Both the position numbers and the translations under genes were made by a program. Shown in pieces: positions 21,441 to 34,116 of a DNA stretch of 64,000 nt. Origin of the DNA: Tamarix chinensis (taxonomy: Eukaryota; Streptophyta; Magnoliopsida; Caryophyllales; Tamaricaceae); contig CM060174.1 of NCBI GenBank assembly GCA_030549775.1, positions 41,926,586 through 41,990,585 of the forward strand, in the 5' to 3' direction. The notes below the pieces were generated by a model. It was not told the DNA's origin. It saw nothing but the letters and a program-made list of their open reading frames with translations, and did not search any database. How positions within the stretch are numbered: the first letter of the stretch is position 1; every line of letters begins with the position of its first letter.

Positions 21441-23125
21441 ATAGATTGTATATCCCCATGGCAGAAAAGCAGCATATCGTCTACAAAAGATAGGTTACCA
21501 ATTTTCAATTTCTTACATTGAGGGTGCCCCTTAAAACTTGGTTCCTGCCATAAAGTTTTGATCACGCGACTGAAATATTCCGTAATGATAACAAATAGAT
21601 AAGGGGAGAGGGGGTCTCCTTGCCTTATACCTCTCTTCCCTTCAAAGGGATCCAACAGGGTATCGTTTATGGCAATGGAATATTTGACACTAGAGACTTG
21701 GATCATAATGACCTTAACAAGATGGGGAGGAAACTAAAAAGCTAGCAAATTTTTTTCCAAGAAATCCTATCTTACAGAATCATAGGCTTTGCACAGGTCA
21801 ATCTTCAACATGCCTCTTGGGGATATATGCTTCCTTCCATAGAACCTTAGAAGCTCATGAGTAAGTAAAATGTTTTCACCAATTGATCTGCCTTTAATAA
21901 AAGCATATTGTGAATGATCAATAAAACCTGGGAGGATGAGCTGAAGTCTGGTAGTTAGGATCTTTGTGAAGGCTTTATATAACACAGTGCAACATACTAT
22001 AGGTCTGTAGTCTCAAAGATTTTCAACATTGGGGATTTTGGGAATAAGAACCAGCAGTGTGGAGGTGATGAAATTAGGAAGACTTGCTGTGAGGAAGGAC
22101 TCATTAAGGGCCTCCCAAATATCATTACCAACAATGTCCCTAGCTTTTTTTTTTTGATAAAAACAAGCTATGAAACCATAAATACCTGGGGATTTTGAGT
22201 CACCAATGGAGAAAATAGCATCTTTTACATTTGTCTTTATGAAAGGATTAAGTAAAAGATGTTGCTGATCCAAAGAGAGAAGGGACCATTGCTGTAGAAC
22301 TTGTTGAGATAATTCCAATGGATGAGTCATTGGTTGATCAAAAAACTGAATATAGTAATCCCTAAAAGCTTTTAGGATGTTATGATGATCAGAAATCCAA
22401 GTCCCATTTTCTCCTTTGATCTTGGTAATCAACTTTTTTCTTTGCTTTTCTTTCATAGTATAGCAAAAAAGAACCTAGTATTAACATCTCCTTCATTAAT
22501 CCAGTGAATGGCAGTTTTTTGCTTAATAAAACTTTCCTCACATTGAGCAAGGTGATCATGGAGTTTTAAGGCTTCTCTTTCCTTGTATCGCAACTCCATG
22601 TTTGAAGGATTAGACTTGAGAGAAATCTAAATTATGCTAAGAATCTATATTTCAGATGTAACCTTGTCAGTTATATTACTATATTTTTCCTTGTTCAACT
22701 ATCTGAATTGAGCCTTAAGCATAAAAAGTTTTTGCTTCAGACCTGTACTAACCTTACCTTCCTGATTCTTGGACCGGACTTCTTTAACAATGTTGAGGAA
22801 AGCAAGAGCATTACACCACATGTTAAAGAATTAAATTGTTTCTTACCATTGGTGGAAGGATGCTTAAGGCCAATATGAGTTGCACGGTGATCTGAGAAAG
22901 GTTCCTCAGTGAAAGAGACACTGGTCTAGGGAAAAGCATGAAGCTAGTTCACATTGACTAAAACTCTATCAAGTTTATAGAGAATACGATCAGCACCTAT
23001 ACTTCTATTGCACCAAGTGAAAGTTGGGCCAGAAAAGGGAGGTTCGTGGAGAATAAGATGGTGGAGGCACTCTCTGAAATCAGTAATATCTTGATGATGA
23101 GGCATATCACATTGGAACTTCTCCT
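21441..23125 (-). pseudogene. LINE endonuclease end and reverse transcriptase
   Basis: The minus strand reads ITDFRECLHHLILHEPPFSG, FTWCNRS and SDHRATHIGL near 22860-23110; the last is the SDH motif of the apurinic-type endonuclease. Reverse transcriptase follows: FSIGDSKSPGIYGF near 22200, AFIKGRSIGENILL and KIDLCKAYDSV (21770-21910), GIRQGDPLSPYLF (21595-21635), and the catalytic loop FVDDMLLFC (21465-21492). The frame breaks off at 21440 with GDIQSIQ and continues at 16208 with the next part of the domain. Several stops make it inactive. Confidence 0.85.
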
Positions 23126-23139
23126 GAGGATGTTATTAT

Positions 23140-24922
23140 CTTATTCATGATTGTTTCACAAGCATGGAACACATTGAAGCAGATAAACACATGACGCAGG
23201 TCAAGGTCCTTAAGTCTCTTTGAACCCTAATTACACACTCCCTAACATTCATCCTCCCATATTTATTATTCAATCACAAATTATAATAGATCATTCTCAA
23301 ACATCAACATCATTATTATACCCATAATTCACGGTCTAAATCCCATGTTGTACACATATAATAATATTCTTATCCCAAGGTACTACTCACAAAAATATCC
23401 AAAGCCTTAATTTTACATATTAGCCATAATTTATCCCATGAGACTCATATGAGTACTAAGTTCAATAGACATCCTCATAAGGCTACTCATTAGCAACATA
23501 TCCAAACTTCAAGTAACCACTAGATTTTTACACAAGGAATGGTAACATTATCATTTTAAGATATTATACCCTAGTTAAACCATTATTTCATTAATGGACC
23601 CCAAACAAACGATAATACCTCTAAATATTTCTCAGGATATCATTATCATATTTTAATCCACCTAACACATGAAATACCACAATTTTCTTATTATCCCATG
23701 ATGACCAAATTACCCTTAAGGACAAAAATAACCTTTATTTTATAAAATCTTATACCTTTCACATATATTAATTTCCAAATACACCAATCATCATCACATC
23801 TCATAAATATACTTATGTCCATTTGTCATAGCTTATTTAGCCTATATTTCATACCATAAAATATATTCCCATAATTATGTTATGATTAAAACAAAATCAT
23901 AATTATACCTCTTACCTATTCTTACCTTCTTTTAACATAATATCTAAATCATCACAAAATATCATGATCAACACACATTAAATCATATAGCAACGATATC
24001 ATGGAAAACACACACATAACCACACAAGCAAATAACATAAAAACCCTAAACATCAATTAGTATCTTTACCAACTAGGACATTGAGCTTTAAGCACATAAA
24101 CCTTAGACTTCCTCTTCTAAGATTACCAGAATACTACCTATGAAAATAATAAAATCTATGGTTGGGCTCGAAGAGTACAACTGAGGGAGAACATAAGGTA
24201 AAGAGGGTAAAAATGAGAATAACCATAGTCAAATGAAAGCTTAAAATGCGTGGATGTGTAGTTGAATGCTTGGTGGAGTTATGGTAAAAATATGGTGGTG
24301 TTTGGATGAGGTTTTGGGTGAAAATAAGGGTACATGGACGAAAATGGGGGTTGCATGAGCGTGCTATAAGCAGTGCACAACCTACTAAAAAGTTAGGATT
24401 GTGAACGGCTAAGCGATGTGAAGTGGCACGGTCATGCTAGATCAATGGCAAATAGGTCACAAGTAGAGCTGGTGTGCATGGGCATGCGTTTGGGTCGTGC
24501 GCAAACGTGTGAGGTTGCACGGGCAAGCTGTGTTGGGTTGCACAAGAGTATGATAGGAAACTTTAGTGTTGCACAGTCATGCTTGAGGCTATGCATAGGC
24601 TTTACATTTCTCAAAACGCGACGGGTGAGAGAAAGGAGGAAAAAGATGTAGTGGTTGGTGGCAATGGCCAACAACAATGTCAGGGAGGGTTGGGGCATCC
24701 TTGGGCGGTTGGCCCACTGACATTGGGTAGTATGTGGTGGTGCATGGTGATGTTGGTGGTGGAAATAGTGGTGAGGTAGGCAAAATAAGGCACGAAATAG
24801 GTGGAAGAAGAAGAATAAAAGTGAAAGAAGAAGAGGGGAAAAGAGAGGAGCTTAGGCAGTGTTTCCTTAACACAAAAATGGTAAAGTGGACGCCAAAACA
24901 AGAGGAAGAAAGGAGAGTGTGG

Positions 24923-24930
<8 letters not shown>
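23140..24930 (-). mobile_element. Element A, distal part (no gene)
   Basis: This is AT-rich sequence with LTR-type phrases: TTATTCATG at the LINE exit, ACCAAATTACCCTTAAGG near 23706 and a TAGTATCTTTACCAACTAGG stretch near 24060 that may correspond to the donor end of the mini-exon block. G-rich sequence begins near 24250. Minus-strand frames in 24432-25186 are artefacts of this composition. I find nothing coding. Confidence 0.5.
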
Positions 24931-24987
<57 letters not shown>

Positions 24988-25193
24988 TGAAAATGGGAAA
25001 AAAGAAATCTAAAGGAGTGGCATGTGAACAATAGTGTAAGGAGGTGGTGTAGGTCACAAGGGGCGGCAATGGAATGGATGGTTGTGTGTTGTGATGAAAA
25101 ATACAGGTGATGGCGAGTGTGTATGTTGCGTAAGGATGAGGAAGAAAAAGAAAGAAGGCAGGGTGTGGGGTGTGTGTGTTGGTCAAGTATAGA

Positions 25194-25224
<31 letters not shown>

Positions 25225-25257
25225 AAGATGATGATGATGATGATGATGATGATGAAG
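24926..25257. repeat. TG, AAG and GAT microsatellites
   Basis: A TATATA run and an almost pure TG run occupy about 24926-24987. A GAA run at about 25195-25228 is followed without a break by a GAT run to about 25253. They lie in the G-rich leader part of element A. Confidence 0.95.
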
Positions 25258-26299
25258 AATGATGGATGATGGATGATTATAGAGATGATGGTGGGAGATG
25301 GTGCAAGTGGGGGAAGTGTAGTTTACAACAAAATCAAATATTAGGGCTTAAGTTAATGGGAGAAAAAGAAAAGAAAAGGAAAAAGAGAAAAAGGTTGGGG
25401 ATTAGTTTAGGAAATTTTAAATTAGCTAAAATAGTTAGGATTAGTGGTAATTTTAGTGAGTTGGAGATTAGGTTGCAAAAATATGATTTATTCGGGTCAC
25501 ATATTTGGATTTGGTTAACGTTTCGAGTTAAAGAAGTTAGGTTAAGGATAAAATAAGATTTCCTTGGGATTAGAATCAAATTAAGGCACTAATGACATGG
25601 TATTAGGCTTGGAAAATTTTTGGGGATTATATAATGTAACACCCCCAAAATTCACTACTGAAAAATTTTGTTTTATTAAAAAGAATTAGCGAAAGCAAAA
25701 TAATAAATCTGCGAATTCTGGGGATATTACCGCCTCACTTAGTACCAGACCGGTTCACTCCTACCATTCCAGTACCAAGTGCTAAGGCTAAAAGAGAAAA
25801 ATACAACTTATAAGAAACTCAAACCAATGATTAAATCAGAGTAGCGCATTGAAACATTTTATAAGTGTATAATACACCACTGGTGGTTACAAATCAATAA
25901 ATACGTTGAAACCATAAATTTTAAAGGTGAAAGAGTACAACCCTAGGGTTTACCGAATAATACCTTACACTCTTTCCCGAGAGCCCACTTGAATAGCACC
26001 TGGGGACGACCTGCAAGGGACACTGTCCATTGAATAGGCAGGGGCCCCATGAATGGAACCCTTCAGTACTACGGTACTGAGTAACCCTTTAAATCACACT
26101 TAACAACAGGCCCTCAATGCAACACATGATACTACATACCTACATAATGAGAGGTAAATACTTAATATCCACATTTACACATCCACATACTTAACAGATC
26201 AATTAGATATTCATAGGCCATAGAGAACAATCGATACTTCTAGGCCTTAAGCCCTTGGTCCATCATTATCAATCATATCGGATTATAATTATCCGTGTA

Positions 26300-26640
26300 A
26301 GTGTGTGAACCCCACTATTATTCGCCGATGGACCAGTCATGCAGGGCAAAATGCTCCTAGCCATTATTATTCGCCTGTGGACCGGTCTAGCCCTGACTCA
26401 CATGGTATTCCACTATATGTGATTAGTATTTTTTTCATACTTTATTCACAGCCAAATCAAATTTATTGAGCTCGGGACCCCCACCATTCTGGTCGGTGGA
26501 TCGGAATATAAATATATATTATCTAGGGTAAAACATCCTGGGCCACTATTATATCCAGTGGATCGATACTCATAAACATTATCCAGGGAAAAACTTCCAG
26601 GGCCACAATTATATCTGGTGGGTCGGTACTCATAATATAA
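26300..26640 (-). repeat. Cassette array in LTR D
   Basis: Plus-strand units read CCACTATTATTCGCCGATGG, CCATTATTATTCGCCTGTGG and CCACTATTATATCCAGTGG with GGGCAAAAYRCTCCTRGCC linkers. They are fewer and more diverged than in C. Confidence 0.8.
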
Positions 26641-27369
26641 TTCAACTAGGCCCGACTCATTAATCTTTTACTTTAACGATTAGTGTTTTTCTTTTTTAAT
26701 CAGCACATCAATTCCATTTATTTGCCTCAATAGGGAGATCAAGATCTCGGGACACAAAGGTACACCAGTCGCACTGGTGCATAAAAGCTACTCAGTACCC
26801 TTCAACTATCAACCCAGGGACACAAAGGTACCCTGGTCTTACTGGTGCATAAAGCTAACTTAGTACCCTACTGACAAGGACACCTAATCCATAAGTATGT
26901 GTACCCCCTAAATAGGTTTGTAGAGCTAGATAGAGTAGATATAAGGTCTGGCTGGGGCACAAAGGCACACCAGCAAATACCAGAATAATCGTGGGCTAAA
27001 CCACGTCTTTAGGGTAGCGACCCCTAAAGAGCCACCATTCCCGATCTCAAGGTCTTTCACTTTAAGTATTAGTGTCTTAATTAAGGTGATTACAAAAGCA
27101 CAATAATAAGATAATTATTCACTTTTAATCATTCAGATATCATCAGATATTTCTTATTCAAATGGTTATCCAAGGTAACACAGAAGAATCATTAAAGACA
27201 TCCTAATCTCATCTAATTTCGAATTAGAATTCATTCTCGTTATACTTACCAATCATCAAATACTCTTACCTTGCTAATCAGCGTTATTTGAGTCGTATTA
27301 CGAAATTCCACAATCACAACGACACGTTAGATACTAACTACTTATTTACCCTTACTTATATAATTGCTA

Positions 27370-28490
27370 AGTCATCCCTTCCTTACTTGACAAATTACCA
27401 TATTACCCTCCTTGTTACATAATTACCAAGTTACCCCTTACTCGATTTAGGTTACTAAGTTATCTCCCATACTTATTAGGTCACAAATCCTTCGTCATAA
27501 TTATTACACTTAATATATTTTTCATTTGGTTGGTTAGATTACCACTTTGCCATTTTTCCTTTATTATAATTAATAAATTGCCATTGAGTTGGTCAAATTG
27601 CCAAATTACCCTTCCTCATTATCCTAATTACCAAATTATCCCTTTAGTTGGTTAATTACCAAATTACCATTCTCTATTATCATAATTACCAAACTACCCT
27701 TCTCTATTATCATAATTACCAAAATACCCTACTCCATTATCATAATTACCAAATTACCCTCTCGTTGGTTAAATTACCAAATTACCCTTTTATATGATCA
27801 TAATTACCAACTACCCTTCTCCATTATTAAATTTACCAAATTACCCTTTAGATATTTCAATTACCAAATTTCCCATCACATTTATCATATTTACCATTTT
27901 ACCCTTCTCCATTATTAAATTATCATTTTACCCTTCTTTTTCATTAAATTATCATTTTACCCTTCTCAATTATTATAATTACCAAGTTATTCCTTTCCAA
28001 TTTCCACTTTTACCCCTTTTATTTACAAAATTACCATTTTACCCCTTTACTTTCAAATTTACCATTTTACCCCTTAACTTCCAAAAATTACCATAACACC
28101 ATTTCACTTATAAAATTACCATTTTATCTTTAATTACGAAATTACCATTTTACCTCTTTTAATTTCCAAATTACCATTTTTCCCTTGTATTACAAAATTA
28201 CCATTTACCCTTTAATTAATATTTTACCCTTTATTCACAAAATTACAATTTTGCCCCTTTAATTATGAAATTACCATTTTACCCCTTACTTCCAAAATTA
28301 CCAATTTGCCCCTTTTCATTGACAATTTACCACTTTACCCTTTCTACTTCCGAAATCACCTTTTTTCCATTAATTCCAAAATTACCATCTTATGCTTTAA
28401 TTACAAAATTACCAATTTGCCCTTGCCTCCAAAATTACCATAATACCCCTTTTTAATTAAAAGTTACCATTTTTCTCCTTAGTACACCAC
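27370..28490. repeat. ACCAAATTACCCTT minisatellite in LTR D
   Basis: This has the same 25-33 bp phrase as in LTR C, with AATTACCAAATTACCCTT repeated through 27590-27870 and ACAAAATTACCATTTTACC variants after 28020. Frames at 27794-28456 are translations of the repeat. Confidence 0.88.
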
Positions 28491-28777
28491 TTATATTAAA
28501 TTATTATTATGACTACATAAAATATTAATATTAACACCTCATCCACAACTCTTATAATTAATATAATACTTATTAGCATCCATATATATATTAGGTCATA
28601 TTCTCGTACAAGATACATTACTAAAATCCCCTAAGGCTCACAAAATATTAATATTTTAAGATTGGGTGTGGAAATAATATAGCAGTGCATGTGCCGCCTG
28701 CCACCGCAGGTTGGTGACCTACCTCACCTGCTCTGGTTGTCTTCTTCTCCCTTTGTTGTTTTCCCTTTCAATTAACC

Positions 28778-28784
28778 TATAAAT
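28778..28784 (+). promoter_or_regulatory. TATA box of LTR E
   Basis: TATAAAT with a downstream C-rich leader and the GGCCGTGCAAAGT motif at 28960; same arrangement as in LTR B. Confidence 0.5.
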
Positions 28785-29594
28785 ACACCCTAAGGGAAGC
28801 CATAACCAAGCTCCCTTTTTCGCAAGCCTAGATTCCAGCTTTTCGTCGCCGCCGTCGACAACCTCCGCCGCAAACTCCGCCCACCAAAACCTTCCCCGCA
28901 CCTCCCTCTACAAAACTGAGCCACCATCATCCCCTATCTCGCCCTACACTTTCCGCCTTGGCCGTGCAAAGTCGCCAACTCAAGCAGCCCACTCTAGCCC
29001 CTCGCCGCCCCTCGCGCTGCCTTCCGCCACCACCCCCGCCGCAACCAACACCTCCTCCACCCTCCAAAACACCCAAGGAACCTTTCCCTACCTTCCCATA
29101 CCTTCATCTCCCCCTGCCTCCCTCTCCTTCTACTTTCTCAATCTTCCACCATCTTCGACCACCACACCAACCGCCGTGCGCCGATACTCCCGGCTACAAC
29201 ACCACCTCCATTCCACCCCTCCCCACCTGCTGCACCTTCCACCACCTCAAACACCCCTCCACTCCCTCTCTCTTAGCCTACATATCCATCTTTACATCTC
29301 TCTCTCTCCTCCTCCGCCGCCCCCGGTTCCACCACCGACCTTAGGTGGTACTCCAACTTCCCCAGCCCCTAAACTATTTTCTATAAGTGTTAATAATTTC
29401 TAGTAATATTAATAATATTATCTTTAATATTAAAATTATTATTATTAGTGTTGTATAATCATTTTTATTATTACTATTATTACCCTTATTAATATTATTA
29501 TTATGTATCACTCTTATTACCTAACCTAATTTCAAAAATATTTATAACTATGGTATACTAATTAAAAGGCTGCAACCTTAGCATTAAAATAGTT

Positions 29595-29597
29595 ATC

Positions 29598-29632
<35 letters not shown>

Positions 29633-29883
29633 TACTACTACTACTACTACTACTATTAATTACCCTAACTTTATTATTATTATTATTGGTATTATTACCA
29701 TTATCATTATTCCCTTACTAATATTGTTAATACTAACTTTGTCCATTATCACCTTTATTTATTAATATAAATAATTGGACCCTTATATTATTACTATCAT
29801 TTCGGTTACGATTATTATTGTTATTGTTATTATTATACTTAACATTATTATTATTATTATTATTATTGTTGTTGTTGTTGTTG

Positions 29884-29935
<52 letters not shown>

Positions 29936-30143
29936 CATTATTACTATGGTATCATTATTATTATTATTATTATTATTATTGTTATTTTTATTGTTATTTA
30001 AACCGAAGTTAGCGTATTATCATTTTGTTGTTAAAGAAGAAGAATACTTAAGCCCTAGTATTTTTACTATTTAATATTCAAATATTGCTAATATTATTCC
30101 TAATGCCTTTATCACTAACATTATTACTATGGTATCATTATTG

Positions 30144-30188
<45 letters not shown>

Positions 30189-30200
30189 TTATTACTATTA
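29595..30200 (+). repeat. TTA/TTG/CTA microsatellites in LTR E
   Basis: There are several long triplet runs: TTA then ACT at 29600-29655, TTA with TTG at 29845-29935, and TTA at 30147-30188. They lie between the leader and the mini-exon, where an intron would be if the leader is spliced. Confidence 0.95.
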
Positions 30201-30668
30201 TTGTGACAAAAACATTTGAACCCTTATATTATTATTATTCAAAATATAACTTTTATCATTATTATCTTTAAGAATATTTATACTTTGTTGGTATTGCAAT
30301 TATTATATTATTATTTAACCCTAAAACTATTATTAGACTTAGCCTTAAAATGCTAGGGTTTCTATCACTATAAGCATTAGCATTACTATTATTATTATTA
30401 CTATGATCACTATTTTGCTACAATTAGTATTAGTACTATTATTATAAGAATAAAGCTATTAGGTTTAATACTACAAGTATAGCATTAAATAATTAAAATA
30501 AGCACATTTTGGCTAGTAATATCTAGTGGGCTAACTTAAAGATAAAAACCCTACTTTTCACGTATAATACTCCCTTTAATAATAACAATCCTAATCTTAG
30601 ACTAAAATAAGGAGTAATGGTACTTTTGGTAGGAGGGAAACTAATCCTTAGTATTTTTCCTCTTATAG

Positions 30669-30730
30669 GTGAATCAAGCCAAAACCCTAAGGAGTCGTAG
30701 GAGTGTGCTCCAAGCCCGGCGTCGCTTTAG
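30669..30730 (+). promoter_or_regulatory. Putative 62-nt LTR mini-exon (E)
   Basis: It is preceded by TCTTATAG and followed by GTAAGGATG. It contains GTGCTCCAAGCCCGGCGTCG. Length is identical to the blocks in LTRs B and G. Confidence 0.5.
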
Positions 30731-31944
30731 GTAAGGATGTAGCTAAGGCCCATGTGTGTTATGTGACTTGTGTGCCTTGGATGCTATATATATCATGTTA
30801 TGTCATGTATCGTATGATTGTCATTAACTTGTCTTATGTGTAGCGCAACTTGGAGTTGAGGTATGTTTGTATGTGTTTTCTTATGACATGTGGGTTATAT
30901 GTATATATGGCGATTATGATGTGATATGTTATGGCCCTCTAGGACATAAATGATAGGACCATTGATAATATGATATGGAAATGAAAGGACAAAAAGAAAA
31001 AAAATGGGAAGTGAGTTCACTAAGGAGGGATATGAGGTTGACCAAAATACCTCAGGATCTATGAGAGGAAATTAAAGAGGGAGAAATGACCCAAAATGAA
31101 TGAGAGATGGGAACCATGCATGAGAGTCTTAAAATTTGCATGGGGACTTTGAGAGTTTGCATGGGGTGGATAAATCTTGCATGGGGATAATCTTTACGTG
31201 AGAAAAGTTGTATTAGGGTGTAAATAAGCTAAGGGGAGAGTTGTGGAGTGATTTGAGACTTGGGATGAAAAATAGTACGTAGGTTGGTGTAAAGGTATAT
31301 AAGGGACCTGATTAGGGTTTTAAGATGAAGTAGTAATCTAGAAAATGTGGGAGTAAAAATGATTAAGGAAGAGTGGAGTACGAGTTCAAAGTGAGATTTT
31401 ATTATATAAGGGGTGATTATGGGTGCCGTGGGAGAGAAGAGATATTAGGTGAAAAATAGAGAGGTTACTTGTGGGAGAAGAAAGGTACTAGGGTTTGAAG
31501 TAGCCAGCTAGGGTTTTTTTCGGTCATATGTGAAATCGAAAGGTAAGATGATATGAGTTGGGTTTGGATCTAATGAGTTAAGGTATGGGGTGATAAACGA
31601 GGTAATGGTAGCGTAAGTGAGAGAGAGGGTTGGGCAACATCGGTCCAATTAGAGTTTTTAAGGGAAAACCCTAGGGGGTCATAGTAGGTGGAGTTGATGT
31701 CATGAGGTTTGGGCCCTAACTCACACCCGTAGGATTTGGGTTGTCCATTAAAGGGTAAGTGTAAAGGGGAATGGATGTCGGGGTGTGATAAGGGGCGCAG
31801 GAGTCTTAAAATATGGGACGAGCCCCCTTGGGAGAATAGAAGTAGAAGGTAGTTGACATGCATGTGAAAGGTGAAAAGATTTATCTAATAAGACACGAAT
31901 AAGATACTAATCACTTAAAGAGTAAGATTGTTGAGCCGGGCCCA

Positions 31945-32300
31945 GACTGATCCACCAGCATAATAGTGGTCAGGTGTCGGGGTGCCCTAGAGACCGATCC
32001 ACTGGCATATAATAGTGGTTAGGTGTGTTCTGTCCTATAAGTGATTGATCCACCGACTATAATAGTGGGGGATCCCGAGCTCAACAAATCAAACATTATG
32101 TTACCAATGAATCATGGGAAAGCTACTATGTAATTACAGTGAAACACCATGAGAGTCAGGGCCAGACCGATCCGCTGGCATAATAGTGGCCAGGAGCATT
32201 ATGCCCTGGAGATCGATCCACTAGCATAAAATAGTGGTTAGGTACATTATGCCCTATAAGTGACTGATCCACTGGCTATAATAGTGGGGTTCCCACACTC
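31945..32300 (+). repeat. Cassette array in LTR E
   Basis: There are about seven copies of a CACYRGCATAATAGTGG or ACTATAATAGTGG core, with ATCCAC before and GGTGCCCT/ATGCCCTA linkers between. They are more diverged than in LTR B. Confidence 0.82.
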
Positions 32301-33314
32301 GCATGGATTAATAAATATTATGGTGTGAAATAACTATATTTAACAGAGATCCAAAAGAAAATAAGTCTAATTACACCATAGCTGGCCTTCATTATCTGGA
32401 TTACTACATGCAACTTATGTGAATGTGCTATGTATGCTATATTGTATGTCTGTATGTTTGGCCTTAGCGCATCTGTTACCTTACTCAGTACGTAGCATAC
32501 TGATCACTCATTTCATGGGTGCTACTCATTCCCACGAGCAGAAGACCCATCTGAGCTTGTGCAAGTAGGGGATGATGTCTTCGATGCCTACGACACTTAC
32601 GAGGCATCAGGTGGGGTTGAGCGTTGAGCCTAAACCTGACTTGGGATTCGAGAGCGACTCGGCCGGACACTATTTTCTTTTTGGATCATGTCTTATTATA
32701 TTTTAGTTATTCTATATCGTACGGTGCTTTATGTTTTGGAAAAAATCTAGGCATGTACTCTTTGGATTGTAATCCTAAACTGCACTCTGATTCTGTATGA
32801 CTTGTGTTTTACTAATGACTAGTGTTTTATTAATGACTCGTATTTGATGTTAACCTTGTTTAGACTTAGCACTTAGTACTGGAGCGGAAGGAGTGAACCG
32901 ATCTGGTACTAAGTGTGGCGGTAATGCCCCTGAATTTATGGTTTTATCTTTTCGCTTCCGTTAAACCCTTTTAATTAAATGAAAATTTTCAATAGTAAAT
33001 TTGGGGGTGTTGCAGGCTCCATTTCACCATATGCAAGATGATGGGTGAAAAGGCATTTCAAGACTTGATATCCTTGTACGAGTGGGCATGCATCATAGCA
33101 CTATGGTACAAGAGTGGGCTTCTATCTTAAGAAAGAAGAAGCTAGAGATTTAAGGTCCCAAAAAAAGGACCCACCCTAGAGGGGGCGAACCTTCAGGATA
33201 CTAGTAGAGGGGTCAGCCATGGGGTTATATCAAGTATTAGAAGCTCTGAAGCATTGTGCATGCCATTGATATAGCAAAGACCATCCAAGACGTGACTACA
33301 TGATTAGGCTTATG

Positions 33315-33359
33315 TGTTACCAACTCTATGGCATGTTCGGCCATCGACCATTTGAGTGT
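33315..33359 (+). pseudogene. Gag zinc knuckle, decayed
   Basis: The frame reads CYQLYGMFGHRPFEC. The gag knuckle of relatives has Cys-X2-Cys-X4-His-X4-Cys. The His and last Cys are present, but both leading cysteines are tyrosine, as produced by G-to-A change of TGT/TGC. It could not bind zinc. Confidence 0.7.
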
Positions 33360-34116
33360 CAATATCATAGGAGCTTTTACCAACCTCGGGGAGGTCAGCT
33401 CCATCAGAGGGGACAATTGGTGCCTCAATACCAGGCTTATCAACAATAAGTCTACTAGCCACCGCCTGAATAGCTTCAGTAGAGAGTGCCTACACCAGCC
33501 GGTATATAGCCTAGAGAGGTTAAGGGGAGACCACAGGGGTCTCTTCCATTCCCTTATAGGGGAGGAAGTGCCCAGGTTACCAGGGGATATTGAGGAGTAT
33601 ATCAGGGAGCAAAATTAGGTGATGCTTGAACATCATCAACTAGGTAGAGGTTGTTTAGTGGTTCCTTATCATTTGTATCTATTGCCTTTGTTGATAGATC
33701 TAGCTTATCACCATCTTTGTAGTGTAGTTACATCTATGATATTACCTTCGGAGGATAAACTAGATTACACTAGGTTCTACTTAGAGATGGCCTTACTGAT
33801 AAGTGGGGTAGACTTTCTAGTGGACTTGTTTGATATGGACCTGTAGGACTTTGATGTCATACTAAGAATTGACATGCAAGGGAGGTATTGAGCGGTGCTA
33901 GACTATGCGCAGGAACACATTGTGTTGTGTGGACCATAGGATACTAAGGTATTCTATAGGAAATGTAAACCCAAGCCCACAACTAAATTCATATCTACCC
34001 ACAAACTATATGTATTGATGTAAAAAGGGTACCCCATTTACCTATGTAGTTTTTAAGAGTTAAACAAGGATTTGGTAGCCTTAGAAGACATTCTAATTAC
34101 CTAGGACTTCCCTAAT

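Larger units (their letters stand above)
14903..23132 (-). mobile_element. 5'-truncated L1-type LINE, split by LTR C
   Basis: The minus-strand element is about 3.0 kb of its own sequence (14903-16213 and 21441-23132). Its 3' end is a T run at 14903 on the plus strand (poly-A on its own strand). A 7 bp duplication TTATTAT flanks it (14896-14902 and 23133-23139). In coding order it holds the end of the endonuclease, reverse transcriptase and a C-terminal zinc-binding region. The element starts inside the endonuclease, as expected from incomplete target-primed reverse transcription. Stops and frameshifts are frequent. It lies in element A, and LTR C was later inserted in its reverse transcriptase. 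Confidence 0.85.
9317..25631 (-). mobile_element. LTR element A, split by B and by a LINE
   Basis: The left end reads TGTATAACATCCTAATTTTT, a decayed form of TGTAACACCCCCAAAATTC. The right end is TTTTTGGGGATTATA, a decayed form of the GGGGATTACA end of LTR C. Its own sequence is 9317-10266, 14731-14902 and 23140-25631, about 3.6 kb, in the same orientation as C, D and H. The first part has cassette-like units (CCACTATT...CTTCTCAGG) and the last part a G-rich leader region. It was inserted in the chromovirus 5' LTR, in a spot where the copy at 39125 reads on with TTATTATTGCACATG. Exact edges and duplication are uncertain because D begins within a few bases of the right end. Confidence 0.6.
25635..28660 (-). 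mobile_element. LTR fragment D (type II, right end missing)
   Basis: It starts TGTAACACCCCCAAAATTC and matches C and H step by step: U5-like end, cassettes (26300-26640), GACACAAAGGTAC blocks (26750-26830), CGATCTCAAGGTCTTTCAC (27041) and the minisatellite (27370-28490). The match to H continues to GGCTCACAAAATATTAA (28633) and stops about 28655. H carries a further 2 kb of leader and terminus that is absent here. The neighbouring sequence is LTR E in the opposite orientation, so D was cut by a deletion. Confidence 0.8.
28680..33015 (+). mobile_element. LTR fragment E (type I, left end missing)
   Basis: It ends AAATTTGGGGGTGTTGCA at 33015. It holds a TATA box (28778-28784), a C-rich leader (28800-29370), TTA microsatellites (29595-30200), a 62-nt putative mini-exon (30669-30730), one 180-bp-type unit near 31170 and cassettes (31945-32300). 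The stretch before the TATA box resembles LTR B at 11130-11200, but the AT-rich LTR start is missing. To the right lies the middle of gag, not a primer site, so E was probably an independent insertion into gag whose left side was lost together with the right side of D. Frames at 28719-29403 and 29775-30074 are artefacts. Confidence 0.78.

Noticed and set aside
29775..30074. Long Ile/Val/Leu-rich frame looking like membrane segments
   Set aside because: It is a translation of TTA/TTG microsatellites. The same applies to 48862-49772.
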